Positions 49,160 to 58,051 of a stretch of DNA of 64,000 nucleotides are shown one piece after another (position 1 is the first letter of the stretch; every line of letters begins with the position of its first letter). The DNA is from Parapedobacter flavus (GTDB lineage Bacteria > Bacteroidota > Bacteroidia > Sphingobacteriales > Sphingobacteriaceae), in contig NZ_JAYKZZ010000006.1 in assembly GCF_035818675.1 (NCBI RefSeq), positions 124,001 to 188,000 on the forward strand, in the 5' to 3' direction. The notes beneath the pieces were generated by a model. The model saw only the letters and a list, made by a program, of their open reading frames with translations. It was not told the origin of the DNA and did not search any database. The position numbers and the translations under genes are program-made.

Positions 49160-52045
49160 ATGCAGCAAGTTGATACCACACAACCGCACGAACTGATATA
49201 CTCGCTTTGCGAACACCCCTATTTGGGTTATTTGATCGAACCGCATGTGGTGCAGCTCAATCCCAATGGCGGCTATTCGCTGACCCACCGCCGTGTTTTC
49301 AGTCACACGGCGGTCGACTATGCTGCGATCCTGGACGAGGTGGATTACAAGCTGATTAAACTATTGGAACAGGTGGAGCAAACCAATGTCATCAAACGCT
49401 ACCATAAAAAGCCGATACGCCCCCTCGATTTTTTCGCCAAATTTTTCGACGATAAATTCCTCGACTATATCCGGCCCAAGATCGATACATGCCTGCTTCA
49501 GGCGCTCGGATTACTTGGGGGCAAGCGCCTATTCCTGATGAGCAAAGACGGGTACGCGGCCGACCAACCCATAGCCATAGCCGAGCAACCCGCTTCAGTA
49601 TTGTTCCACTTCAGGCGTAGCGATGAAGAAACCCGGTACTTCCCCACCATCAAATATAACGGGCACCGCATCGAGTTTATGTATAAAGATGCCAAGGTGG
49701 TTATTAATCAGCAAGCATGGCTGTTGCTGGAAAATGTGCTCTACCATTTCGACCAGCCCCTGGAGGGGAAGAAGCTGTCGCCGTTCCTGCAAAAGCGCTA
49801 TATCGCCGTAGGACGTGCTACGGAGCATAAATATTTCGAAACCTTTGTGCGTGGGCTGATTGAGAAGCACCATGTATATGCAGAAGGTTTTACCATTGAA
49901 ACGCACCAGCATAACGCGGTGCCTGTGGTCAAACTACTGTATGTAGAAAATGGCATTTCGCAGCTACAGCTGCATTTCCGCTATGGCCCCTACCTTTTCG
50001 CATCAGGTGGTCAGCATAAGGTAACGGTCCGTATGGAATACGACGAGGCGACCGATTATTACACGTTTCACCGCATCAAGCGGTCGTTGCAGTGGGAAGA
50101 CAACCGGATGCAGGAGCTGCTGGCCATGGGGCTGCATAAGGGCAGTGCGCTTTTCAGTTACCTCGAACCGATACCGAACGGCGCCGATGCGGTGTCGGCG
50201 ATGGATTGGCTTCGCGACCGGAACGATGAGCTTCGTCAGCGCGGCTATGAACTCGTCCAGGATGATCCAAACAAGCGGTTTTTCTTTGGCCTAACCGAGC
50301 TCGATTTGGCTGTTGAGGAGCATAACGACTGGTTTGACGTACGTGCCACCGCCCGTTTTGGCGAGTATGAAGTGCCGTTTAGCCAGTTACGCAACCACAT
50401 CCTCACGAATACGAAGGAATTTGTGCTGCCCAATGGCGAGGTGGCCACCATACCGGACGAGTGGTTTGCGCGGTACAACCACCTTTTCCAGTTCTCACAA
50501 GATAAAAAAGGCATCCGGCTGGAGAAATACCACGTTGGCCTGCTCAACGATATTTCCGAACATACCACGCTGACCATGGATCGGAAAATCGAACAGCTGG
50601 CAACGTTCGACACCATCGCCGATGCGGCGCCCCCACTGCGGTTTAAGGGCCAGTTGCGGCCTTATCAGCAAGCCGGGTATAACTGGTTCCATTTCTTGCA
50701 GCAATATCGATTTGGTGGCTGCCTTGCCGACGATATGGGCCTGGGGAAAACCGTACAGACATTGGCGCTGCTCCAGCAACAGAAAGAAACGGTCGACAGG
50801 GATACCGCCCCATCAACGTCGCTCATCATCATGCCTACCTCCTTGGTATACAACTGGGAAAATGAAGCTGCTAAATTTGCACCTGATTTACAACTATTGG
50901 TCCACACCGGTGTAGGCCGTACCAAGGAGCCGGCCTTGTTTGAGTCCTATGACCTCGTGATCACCACCTATGGCATCGCGCGCATCGATGAAGAGCTGTT
51001 GAGTTCTTTTTATTTCAATTATATCATCCTTGATGAGAGCCAGCTGATCAAAAACCCCTCGTCCAAATCGTTCAAAGCGGTAAAGGGACTTAAGGCGAAA
51101 CATCGGCTGGTGCTGAGCGGTACACCAGTAGAAAATTCCGTGGCGGACCTATGGTCACAGATGGCCTTTTTGAACCCGGGTTTGCTGGGTAGCTATCGCT
51201 ATTTCCAACAGGAGTTTGTGCAGCCTATCGAGAAGAAGAAGGACGACGAAAAGGCCCAGCGCTTGCAAGCCATGATCAAGCCGTTTGTACTGCGGCGCAC
51301 CAAAATCCAGGTGGCTACGGAGCTGCCACCCAAATCAGAGCAGGTGTTCTATTGTACCATGGGTGAAGAGCAGGCCGAATATTATGAGCGCGTCAAATCC
51401 GAATACCGCAACGCCATATTGGAGAACCTCGGCGACGAGAAGGCAAAGCCACCGCAGATTGCACTCTTGCAGGGGCTTACTAAGCTCCGTCAGTTGGCCA
51501 ATCATCCGGCCATGGTCGATGCCGCCTTCAACGGCGAATCGGGTAAGTTCGAAAGCGCTATCCACACGCTAGAAACGGTCTTGCAGCGGGGCAATAAAGT
51601 GCTCGTTTTCTCCCAATTTGTGAAGCAATTGGTGCTGTTCAAACAGTATTTCGACAAACATGGTATCGGTTACGCATACCTCGATGGCGCCACCAAAAAC
51701 CGGAATGAGGTGGTGCGGCAGTTCCGCGAAAACAAAGATACCCGCCTATTTCTGATTTCCATCAAGGCCGGTGGCGTGGGGCTCAACCTGGTGGAGGCCG
51801 ATTACGTCTTTATCCTCGACCCCTGGTGGAACCCTGCCGTGGAGCAGCAGGCCATTGACCGCACGCACCGCATTGGGCAAACACGCAATGTGTTTATCTA
51901 TAAATTCATTACCAAGGGTACCGTCGAAGAAAAGATACTCGCCCTGCAAAACCGCAAGAAAACCATTGCCGATACGCTCATCACCACGGAGGAGAGCTTT
52001 ATCAAGTCACTGTCGCGCGACGATATCAAGGAGTTGCTTGGGTAA
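49160..52045 (+). CDS. SNF2-family DEAD/DEAH-box helicase
   Basis: A 961-aa double-stranded-DNA translocase. Residues 1-~480 are a SNF2-associated region rich in beta strands without enzymatic motifs and without an evident SWIM zinc motif. The helicase core follows: ADDMGLGKTVQTL (motif I), SLIIMPTSLVYNWENE, ILDESQLIKNPSSKSFKA (motif II, Asp-Glu-Ser-Gln), VLSGTPVENSVADLWSQ, then KVLVFSQFVKQLVLFKQY, ISIKAGGVGLNLVEADYV and QQAIDRTHRIGQTRNVFIYK (motifs IV-VI). Such proteins remodel protein-DNA complexes. Its last 20 bp overlap the convergent gltX end. Confidence 0.93.
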   Translation: MQQVDTTQPHELIYSLCEHPYLGYLIEPHVVQLNPNGGYSLTHRRVFSHTAVDYAAILDEVDYKLIKLLEQVEQTNVIKRYHKKPIRPLDFFAKFFDDKFLDYIRPKIDTCLLQALGLLGGKRLFLMSKDGYAADQPIAIAEQPASVLFHFRRSDEETRYFPTIKYNGHRIEFMYKDAKVVINQQAWLLLENVLYHFDQPLEGKKLSPFLQKRYIAVGRATEHKYFETFVRGLIEKHHVYAEGFTIETHQHNAVPVVKLLYVENGISQLQLHFRYGPYLFASGGQHKVTVRMEYDEATDYYTFHRIKRSLQWEDNRMQELLAMGLHKGSALFSYLEPIPNGADAVSAMDWLRDRNDELRQRGYELVQDDPNKRFFFGLTELDLAVEEHNDWFDVRATARFGEYEVPFSQLRNHILTNTKEFVLPNGEVATIPDEWFARYNHLFQFSQDKKGIRLEKYHVGLLNDISEHTTLTMDRKIEQLATFDTIADAAPPLRFKGQLRPYQQAGYNWFHFLQQYRFGGCLADDMGLGKTVQTLALLQQQKETVDRDTAPSTSLIIMPTSLVYNWENEAAKFAPDLQLLVHTGVGRTKEPALFESYDLVITTYGIARIDEELLSSFYFNYIILDESQLIKNPSSKSFKAVKGLKAKHRLVLSGTPVENSVADLWSQMAFLNPGLLGSYRYFQQEFVQPIEKKKDDEKAQRLQAMIKPFVLRRTKIQVATELPPKSEQVFYCTMGEEQAEYYERVKSEYRNAILENLGDEKAKPPQIALLQGLTKLRQLANHPAMVDAAFNGESGKFESAIHTLETVLQRGNKVLVFSQFVKQLVLFKQYFDKHGIGYAYLDGATKNRNEVVRQFRENKDTRLFLISIKAGGVGLNLVEADYVFILDPWWNPAVEQQAIDRTHRIGQTRNVFIYKFITKGTVEEKILALQNRKKTIADTLITTEESFIKSLSRDDIKELLG

Positions 52046-53558
52046 ACGCTTCCAGTCCGACTTTCATGCGGGCCACCGTTTCCTCGCGGCCCAGTTGGGC
52101 AGCGATATCAAACACATGCGGACCGAATTTGCCACCCACCAGCATGATGCGAAAAGGCAGCATCAGCTCGCCCATCTTCATGCCCGATGCCTGGATAGCG
52201 AGTTTGTAGAAGCTTTCCAGCTCGGCACTGTGCCACGGATCGAAGGTTTCCAGTCGGGCAGTCATGTCGGCGAAGAACGCTGTTTTTTCTGCGCTCCAAC
52301 GGGGTAGTACCGCGGCCAAGTCATAGCTTTCCGGTCGTTTGAAAAAGAACGACGCCTGCGCCCAGAAGTCGGAAACGTATGTGAGCCGGTCTTTGACGAG
52401 GGCCAGCACATCGGAGAGTTGTTTCTCGTCGACGTGCGGTACGCCATGTTCGGCCAGTAAGGCGGTCAATTGCGGCAGGAGGCGGTCGTCATCGCTCCGT
52501 TTGATCCATTCGTGGTTGAACCACTTCGCTTTTTCAAAGTCGAACTTAGCTCCCCCCTTGCTGATCCGCTCCAACGAAAACTTATCGATGAGTTCGTTGA
52601 GGGCGAAAAGCTCCTGGTCGGAACCATCATTCCACCCCAAGAGGGCCAGCAGGTTGACAAAAGCTTCGGGGAGGAAGCCCAATTCGCGGAATCCTTGGGT
52701 GACGGTGCCCGTTTCGGGGTCGTGCCAGTTCATGGCGTAAACCGGGAAACCCAGCCGGTCGCCATCCCGTTTGCTCAGCTTGCCATTGCCATCGGGTTTG
52801 AGGATAAGCGGCAGGTGGGCCCACTGCGGCATGGCATTCAGCCACCCCAGGTATTCCCATAGGAGCACATGCACAGGTGCCGAAGGTAGCCACTCTTCGC
52901 CGCGGAACACATGGCTAATGGCCATTTGATGGTCGTCTACCACCACGGCGAGGTGATACGTGGGCATGCCGTCTGCCTTGAGCAGTACCTTATCGTCGAT
53001 CAATGCCGATTCGAAGCTCACCGTTCCCCGTATCAAGTCGTCTAAGTTAATGGTTTCATCGACCGGTATTTTGATACGGATCACATGGGGGTGGCCCGCC
53101 TCCAGCAGCCGCTGGGTTTCGTCGGGAGCGAGGCTGAGCGAATTGCGTAGCTGCAGCCTGTTTTCGTGGCTATACCTGAAGTTGGGCTGCTGTTTACGCT
53201 GCGTATCCAACTCGTCGGCCGTATCGAATGCATAATATGCATACCCATCAGCAACGAGCTGCTCGGCATATTGCCGGTAATCCGATTTGCGCTCACTTTG
53301 GCGGTAAGGACCATAATCGCCTCCGTGGTCGGGGCTTTCATTCGGTTCAATACCACACCAGGCAAGGCACTCCTGGATGTATGCCTCCGCGCCGGGCACG
53401 AAGCGTGTACGATCGGTGTCTTCGATGCGAAGTACGAACGAGCCACCATGCTGGCGCGCGAATAAGTAATTGAACAAAGCTGTGCGCACCCCACCCAGGT
53501 GCAGCCCCCCGGTGGGGCTCGGTGCGAAGCGCACCCTTACCTTCCTGTCTTGATCCAT
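52026..53558 (-). CDS. gltX: glutamate--tRNA ligase
   Basis: Class I synthetase charging tRNA-Glu, 510 aa. The HIGH-like motif is APSPTGGLHLGGVRTA near residue 12; the KMSKS loop reads GKLSKRDGDRLGFP. A complete C-terminal anticodon-binding domain distinguishes it from the GluQ-type gene at 12,821. The tRNA-Glu gene of the window is at 196. A -7 box (53563-53570) ends 4 nt before the ATG. Its 3' end overlaps the convergent SNF2 gene by 20 bp. Nothing is missing. Confidence 0.97.
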   Translation of the reverse strand: MDQDRKVRVRFAPSPTGGLHLGGVRTALFNYLFARQHGGSFVLRIEDTDRTRFVPGAEAYIQECLAWCGIEPNESPDHGGDYGPYRQSERKSDYRQYAEQLVADGYAYYAFDTADELDTQRKQQPNFRYSHENRLQLRNSLSLAPDETQRLLEAGHPHVIRIKIPVDETINLDDLIRGTVSFESALIDDKVLLKADGMPTYHLAVVVDDHQMAISHVFRGEEWLPSAPVHVLLWEYLGWLNAMPQWAHLPLILKPDGNGKLSKRDGDRLGFPVYAMNWHDPETGTVTQGFRELGFLPEAFVNLLALLGWNDGSDQELFALNELIDKFSLERISKGGAKFDFEKAKWFNHEWIKRSDDDRLLPQLTALLAEHGVPHVDEKQLSDVLALVKDRLTYVSDFWAQASFFFKRPESYDLAAVLPRWSAEKTAFFADMTARLETFDPWHSAELESFYKLAIQASGMKMGELMLPFRIMLVGGKFGPHVFDIAAQLGREETVARMKVGLEAFTQATP

Positions 53559-53562
53559 GGGG

Positions 53563-53570
53563 CAAAATTA
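53563..53570 (-). promoter_or_regulatory. -7 box 4 nt before gltX
   Basis: TAATTTTG on the minus strand matches TAnnTTTG. The -33 region is only a T-rich stretch. Confidence 0.45.
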
Positions 53571-53646
53571 GATAAATTTATAGCCGAAAACCACCATCTG
53601 CGGGGAATTATGTATTTTGGCCGAAATTAGAGGGACACCCCCATAG

Positions 53647-54867
53647 ATGAATCCTTACCAATATAACCAGCAGCGCTGGAAATTTGCGTTGTTGATTTTT
53701 GCAGCGTTTATTGCTGCGGCGTCGCTGTTGTATACCAATTTCCTGGTGAGGAACCTCTCGAAATCCGAGCGTACCAAGGCGGAAGTCTGGGCAATGAGTA
53801 CCCGGAGTATCATCACGATGCCCGATGTGGACGACGAGATGATCACATTCATTTACGCCGTGCGCGATAGCCTTTCACTGCCTGCGATCATTGCCGATGT
53901 GCAGGACAGCATCATTTACTGGCGCGATCTGGATTCCACCAAAACCAATATATTGGCATCCGATGTGGAGGCTAACGTAGTGTACGACCCGGCTTACTTC
54001 AGTCGCCAGTTGGCCATTATGAAGAAAAGCCACCCCCCGATTATCATCAACCTTCCAAATAACGGACAGTGGTTTGTTTATTATAAAGATTCGCTGCTGT
54101 TAAACCAACTGCGGTTTTTCCCCTATGTTCAACTCACGCTCATTGCCATTTTCCTGGCTATCGCGTATACGGTGTTCAACTCCATCCGTAAGTCGGAGCA
54201 GAACCTCGTGTGGGTAGGGCTGGCCAAAGAGGCGGCCCACCAGTTAGGCACACCGATTTCCTCGCTGATGGCGTGGCTGGAGCTGGTGCGGGCCAAATTT
54301 GAGGCCGAAAACGATCCGTTGCTGAATGAGATGGAAAGCGATGTGAAACGCTTGGAAGTCGTGGCCGACCGCTTCTCCAAAATTGGATCAACGCCGGTAC
54401 TGAAGAGCCAGGCAGTGTACAAAACGGTGGTCGATTTTGTCAATTATTTCAAGGTACGGACCAGCGACAAGATTATTTTTAACGTCTCGGGCGAGAATAA
54501 GGCGGAGGCCATGTTAAATGTTCCCTTATTTGACTGGGTGCTCGAAAATCTGTTAAAAAACGCTGCAAATGCCATCGAGTCTGCGGGCCGCATCGATATC
54601 GTTATTTCAGAAAATATTGCCAAAGAACAAATTTTTATAGATATTAGCGATACCGGAAAGGGGATACCCCGTAGCCAGTTTGAAGCAGTTTTCCAGCCGG
54701 GGTTCACCACGAGAAAACGGGGGTGGGGGCTAGGGTTGAGCCTTACCAAGCGCATGATTGAATACCATAAAGGACAGATTTTCGTCAGAGAATCGGAGAT
54801 TGATAAAGGAACCACATTTAGAATCGTATTACCAAGTAGCCAAACGTATGAACCCGCTCAGATCTGA
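53647..54867 (+). CDS. membrane sensor histidine kinase (PorY-like candidate)
   Basis: A 406-aa inner-membrane kinase. TM1 is at ~12-30, a periplasmic sensor region at ~31-156, TM2 at ~157-178; no HAMP or PAS domain intervenes. The H-box is AKEAAHQLGTPISSL with His198. The N-box ENLLKNAANAI, G1 DTGKGIP and G2 GWGLGLSLTKRMI complete the catalytic domain. The unusual H-box with Gln-Leu-Gly-Thr-Pro is shared with the PorY type of kinase. There is no adjacent response regulator. PorX, the natural partner of PorY, is at 35,643. The 3' end overlaps the DinB gene by 20 bp. Confidence 0.88.
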   Translation: MNPYQYNQQRWKFALLIFAAFIAAASLLYTNFLVRNLSKSERTKAEVWAMSTRSIITMPDVDDEMITFIYAVRDSLSLPAIIADVQDSIIYWRDLDSTKTNILASDVEANVVYDPAYFSRQLAIMKKSHPPIIINLPNNGQWFVYYKDSLLLNQLRFFPYVQLTLIAIFLAIAYTVFNSIRKSEQNLVWVGLAKEAAHQLGTPISSLMAWLELVRAKFEAENDPLLNEMESDVKRLEVVADRFSKIGSTPVLKSQAVYKTVVDFVNYFKVRTSDKIIFNVSGENKAEAMLNVPLFDWVLENLLKNAANAIESAGRIDIVISENIAKEQIFIDISDTGKGIPRSQFEAVFQPGFTTRKRGWGLGLSLTKRMIEYHKGQIFVRESEIDKGTTFRIVLPSSQTYEPAQI

Positions 54868-55363
54868 TGAATACCCAGCCATCTATTCCGCCTATATTGA
54901 TACCGTTAGCGGTGATGTGATGGAGCTCCTCACCGAGCAGATCACCGCATTTCCCGAATTTTTGGCCGGTATACCGGCAGGCAAGTCGGAGTTTGCTTAT
55001 GCCGAGGGCAAGTGGACGATCAAAGAGGTGGTGGGGCACGTAATCGATACCGAACGGGTAATGGCCTATCGTGCACTGCGATTCGGCCGGAACGATACCA
55101 AAGAGCTAATCGGATTTGAACCAGACGATTTCGTGGCCAATGCGCGCTTCAATGAGCGGTCGTTGGAAAGTTTTTCCGAAGAATTTGTATGGGTAAGGCA
55201 ATCAAACCTCGAGCTCTTCAAGCATTTCAACGAGCATGAACTGGCGCGGAAAGGCCTGGCCTCCGAACGGTTAACCAGTGTGCGGGCATTTATGTATATC
55301 CTTGCGGGCCACCTCAATCATCATCGGAATATTATCCGTGAGCGTTATTTGGGTGGGGAGTGA
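54848..55363 (+). CDS. DinB-family protein
   Basis: A 171-aa four-helix-bundle protein of the DinB/YfiT superfamily. The metal-binding His residues are visible in VVGHVIDTERVMAYRAL and in the late AGHLNHHRNIIRERY. Members are thiol-dependent transferases or putative metalloenzymes, and the substrate is unknown. The ATG at 54848 is within the last 20 nt of the kinase gene, so translation is coupled; an in-frame start 90 nt further upstream lies deep inside the kinase and is unlike the family. Its stop codon is in the first unit of an 8-bp tandem repeat. Confidence 0.87.
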   Translation: MNPLRSDEYPAIYSAYIDTVSGDVMELLTEQITAFPEFLAGIPAGKSEFAYAEGKWTIKEVVGHVIDTERVMAYRALRFGRNDTKELIGFEPDDFVANARFNERSLESFSEEFVWVRQSNLELFKHFNEHELARKGLASERLTSVRAFMYILAGHLNHHRNIIRERYLGGE

Positions 55364-55391
55364 GGTTGTGAGTTTGTGAGCCTGTGAGGTT
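55360..55391 (+). repeat. tandem 8-bp repeat over the DinB stop codon
   Basis: Four head-to-tail units GTGAG + GTT, TTT, CCT, GTT. Every unit contains TGA; the first supplies the DinB stop (55361-55363), and because the unit is 8 bp the following copies put TGA in the other frames. Confidence 0.7.
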
Positions 55392-55671
55392 GTTGAATAA
55401 AAAAAACATAAAATAAAAAACCTTTTTCAACCCATTTTGTAGTTATAGTATCTACGAAACCATTTCCATGGTTTTATGATACGGTTTAGGTGTAGGAAAT
55501 GTCCCGATTGATCGGGACGTTTCCTATTTTAGGGTGTTTTTAGACCACGCAGCATCTTGCTATTTCGGCATATCGAACCTAAACAACCGATTGCATAATC
55601 TTTTTTGTTTCAAATGTAGATTTTATTTTATAGTCTTGCAGTACGTGAAACTACAAATATACTAATCAACA
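55364..55671. other. gene-free region between DinB and the sugar transporter
   Basis: About 308 nt. It holds the rest of the 8-bp tandem repeat, an A-rich stretch, a 7-bp hairpin (AAACCAT 55457-55463 with ATGGTTT 55468-55474), the strong terminator hairpin at 55493-55530, and a weak -7-like TAGTCTTG at 55631-55638 that may belong to the transporter. I see no ORF. Confidence 0.6.
55493..55530 (+). terminator. strong hairpin terminator after DinB
   Basis: The stem runs from 55493 to 55508 and 55511 to 55526: 16 pairs with one G-U, closed by a 2-nt loop (TG), followed by TTTT. Core arms are GTCCCGAT and ATCGGGAC. It can act in both directions. Confidence 0.75.
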
Positions 55672-56949
55672 ATGAGCGTAAATTCCAACTCCCCCAGATC
55701 CACGATGGGTCCGATGATTATCATCGGTGCTTTATTTTTTATTTTCGGATTCGTTACCTGGTTAAACTCGGTATTGATCCCCTATCTGAAGATAGCCTGC
55801 GAGCTTAACCACTTCCAATCGTATCTCGTTACGTTTGCTTTTTACATTGCCTACCTGCTCATGGCACCGGTGTCTACGGCGACGCTTCGGTATTTCGGGT
55901 TCAAAAACGGGATGGCAGTCGGCTTGGTGGTCATGGCTGTAGGAGCCCTGATATTTATCCCTGCTGCGATGAGTAGGACCTACGTGTTGTTTCTGATCGG
56001 ATTGTTTGTGCAAGGTGGCGGTCTAGCTATCCTCCAAACGGCATCAAACCCGTATATTACCATTATCGGACCGCCCGAAAGTGCTGCTCAGCGGATCAGT
56101 ATCATGGGTATTTGTAATAAGTTTGCTGGTGGGCTGGCACCGGTGGTGTTGGGTTTCTTTCTCTTGAGTGATGCGGACGGGCTCACCGAGCGAATTGCCG
56201 CCTTAACCGACGCGCAACGTGCGTTGGAACTGGATGCCTTAGCGGCGAAAGTCATCGTTCCTTATTTAGGGATTGTGGCAGTACTGGTGGTGCTGGCAAT
56301 TGTAATTTTCAAATCGTCACTCCCCGAAGTGGATACCGATGCCGAAGATGAAACCGTGGCCGCATCAAATACCGGTAAGAAAAGCGTATTTGAGTTTCCG
56401 CACGTATTGCTGGGTGTGCTCACCTTGTTTTTATACGTGGGCGTGGAAGTCATTGCCGGCGATACGATTGTTAGCTATGCGGCTAGCGAAGGGATATCCC
56501 TTACGCAGGCCAAGTTTTTTACCACTGCAACGATGGTATCGATGGTTATTGGTTACGTTATCGGTATCATTACCATTCCAAAATACATTAAGCAAGAAAA
56601 GGCTTTCGTTATCTGTGCCATTCTAGGGTTACTATTTTCATTTGGCGCGATTTTTACTGCCGGTTTCACCTCCGTGTTGTTTATCGCGTTACTTGGATTG
56701 GCAAACTCGTTGATGTGGCCTGCTATCTGGCCCCTAGCCCTCGCCGGTGTAGGCCGGTTCACCAAAGCTGCGTCATCGCTGCTCATCATGGGTATTGCCG
56801 GCGGTGCGATCATACCGTTGGCGTATGGCGCACTGGCCGACCACTTCACCCCACACCAAGCCTATTGGGTTACCATTCCGTGCTACCTGTTTATTCTCTA
56901 TTATGCTGTAAGTGGGCATAAGGTGGGTAGGCCTAAAGCCCGTGACTAG
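55672..56949 (+). CDS. FucP/GluP-type sugar:H+ symporter (MFS)
   Basis: A 425-aa inner-membrane transporter with about 12 helices. The opening is characteristic of the fucose/glucose/galactose permease branch: GALFFIFGFVTWLNSVLIPYLK, then LQTASNPYITIIGPP and the repeated GICNKFAGGLAPVVLG. A cytoplasmic loop (DTDAEDETVAAS) divides the two halves. Substrates of this branch include fucose, glucose, galactose and N-acetylglucosamine; which one applies here cannot be told. It is a single gene between terminators. It could take up glucose released by the PUL enzymes, though it is 22 kb away. Confidence 0.9.
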   Translation: MSVNSNSPRSTMGPMIIIGALFFIFGFVTWLNSVLIPYLKIACELNHFQSYLVTFAFYIAYLLMAPVSTATLRYFGFKNGMAVGLVVMAVGALIFIPAAMSRTYVLFLIGLFVQGGGLAILQTASNPYITIIGPPESAAQRISIMGICNKFAGGLAPVVLGFFLLSDADGLTERIAALTDAQRALELDALAAKVIVPYLGIVAVLVVLAIVIFKSSLPEVDTDAEDETVAASNTGKKSVFEFPHVLLGVLTLFLYVGVEVIAGDTIVSYAASEGISLTQAKFFTTATMVSMVIGYVIGIITIPKYIKQEKAFVICAILGLLFSFGAIFTAGFTSVLFIALLGLANSLMWPAIWPLALAGVGRFTKAASSLLIMGIAGGAIIPLAYGALADHFTPHQAYWVTIPCYLFILYYAVSGHKVGRPKARD

Positions 56950-56960
56950 AAATATGGTGC

Positions 56961-57000
56961 CTGATTTTCCTGCACCATGTTCATCGGTGCAGGAAAACAG
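56961..57000. terminator. hairpin after the sugar transporter
   Basis: TTTTCCTGCACC (56965-56976) and GGTGCAGGAAAA (56986-56997) form a perfect 12-bp stem with a 9-nt loop, extended by CTG/CAG. No T tract follows, so it may be a processing or stability hairpin instead. Confidence 0.55.
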
Positions 57001-57081
57001 GACTTTGGTGAAATAAATAATACCCTATTAACGCGATGTGCCTTTCCGCTATTATGCGCCAATTGTAATATTTCGGTAATG

Positions 57082-57114
57082 TTGGCGGATGCTTGGCGAA
57101 TATGCTTACATTCG
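57082..57114 (+). promoter_or_regulatory. promoter of the DUF2911 gene
   Basis: TTG (57082-57084), a 22-nt spacer and TACATTCG (57107-57114), one base off TAnnTTTG, 25 nt before the ATG. Confidence 0.5.
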
Positions 57115-57139
57115 AGCCTTGTAACCAACAACATGTAAC

Positions 57140-57988
57140 ATGAAGAAAACAATATTTACGACCGCCTTGATTGCTCTAGCAGTTGCCGTGGGTTGGCAAC
57201 CTGCAGAAGCCCAAGTGAAATTGCCGCCAGCGAGCAGCGCGCAGACCGTCACCCAAGGCTTGGGTATCAGTACCGTCACATTGAAGTACAGTAGGCCGAA
57301 TAAAAATGACCGGAAGGTTTTCGGTGCGCTGGTACCCTATGATGAAGTTTGGCGTACCGGAGCAAACGGTATTCCCATCGTCACGTTTGACGGACCTGTA
57401 ACGATAGCCGGTAGCCAAGTTGAAGCCGGTACCTACGGGTTGCTGACCATTCCGGGCAAGAAAAATTGGACCATCATCCTCAGCAAAAACAGCGAGCAGT
57501 GGGGCGCCTATACGTACAAACAGGAAGAAGACCTGCTGCGTTTTGATGTGAAAGCCGAGCGGCTGGCTAAGCCCTTGGAAACGTTTACCATCTCGTTTTC
57601 CGATGTACATCCGAAAGGCGCGCGGCTCAATATTGCGTGGGAGCGGACAACGGTCGGATTCGATCTGGTAGTCGACCAGGATGCCGAAATCACAGCCTCC
57701 ATAGCCGAAGCGATGAAAGGCGATAAGAAGCCGTATTTCCAAGCTGCACAATACTATTATAAGAACGATAAAGACATCCAGCAGGCACTTGAGTGGGTCA
57801 ATGAGGCGGATAAGGCGCCAAACCCCGCACCTTACATCAAGTACTGGAAAGCCCTTATCCAATTAAAGGCGGGCGATAAGGCAGGCGCGATTGCTACTGC
57901 CACGGAAGGTGTCGAAATTGCCAAACAACAGAACAACGAAGAGTACGTGAAACTCAATGGCCAAGTGATTGCGAAAGCCAAGAAATAA
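57140..57988 (+). CDS. DUF2911 protein with TPR-like tail
   Basis: A 282-aa exported protein (signal FTTALIALAVAVG, cleavage near AEAQ). Residues ~25-180 are the DUF2911 domain, a beta-rich unit with TVTLKYSRPNKNDRKVFGALVPYDEVWRTG, GTYGLLTIPGKKNWTII and TFTISFSDV. The last ~80 residues are helical, with a TPR-like pattern (YFQAAQYYYKNDKDIQQALEWVNEA, ALIQLKAGDKAGAIATATEGVE). The domain is widespread in Bacteroidota and its function is unknown; in other proteins it accompanies periplasmic scaffolds. It has its own promoter and a shared terminator after it. Confidence 0.85.
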   Translation: MKKTIFTTALIALAVAVGWQPAEAQVKLPPASSAQTVTQGLGISTVTLKYSRPNKNDRKVFGALVPYDEVWRTGANGIPIVTFDGPVTIAGSQVEAGTYGLLTIPGKKNWTIILSKNSEQWGAYTYKQEEDLLRFDVKAERLAKPLETFTISFSDVHPKGARLNIAWERTTVGFDLVVDQDAEITASIAEAMKGDKKPYFQAAQYYYKNDKDIQQALEWVNEADKAPNPAPYIKYWKALIQLKAGDKAGAIATATEGVEIAKQQNNEEYVKLNGQVIAKAKK

Positions 57989-58014
57989 TTACAAATCGGT
58001 AGGTTGAGATCATC

Positions 58015-58047
58015 GCATAGCCCCTGCACCAAGTGTGGGGGCTATGT
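58015..58047. terminator. bidirectional terminator between DUF2911 gene and cdaA
   Basis: CATAGCCCC (58016-58024) pairs with GGGGCTATG (58038-58046); the loop can close further by CAC/GTG. It lies between two convergent genes. Confidence 0.65.
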
Positions 58048-58051
58048 GCAT

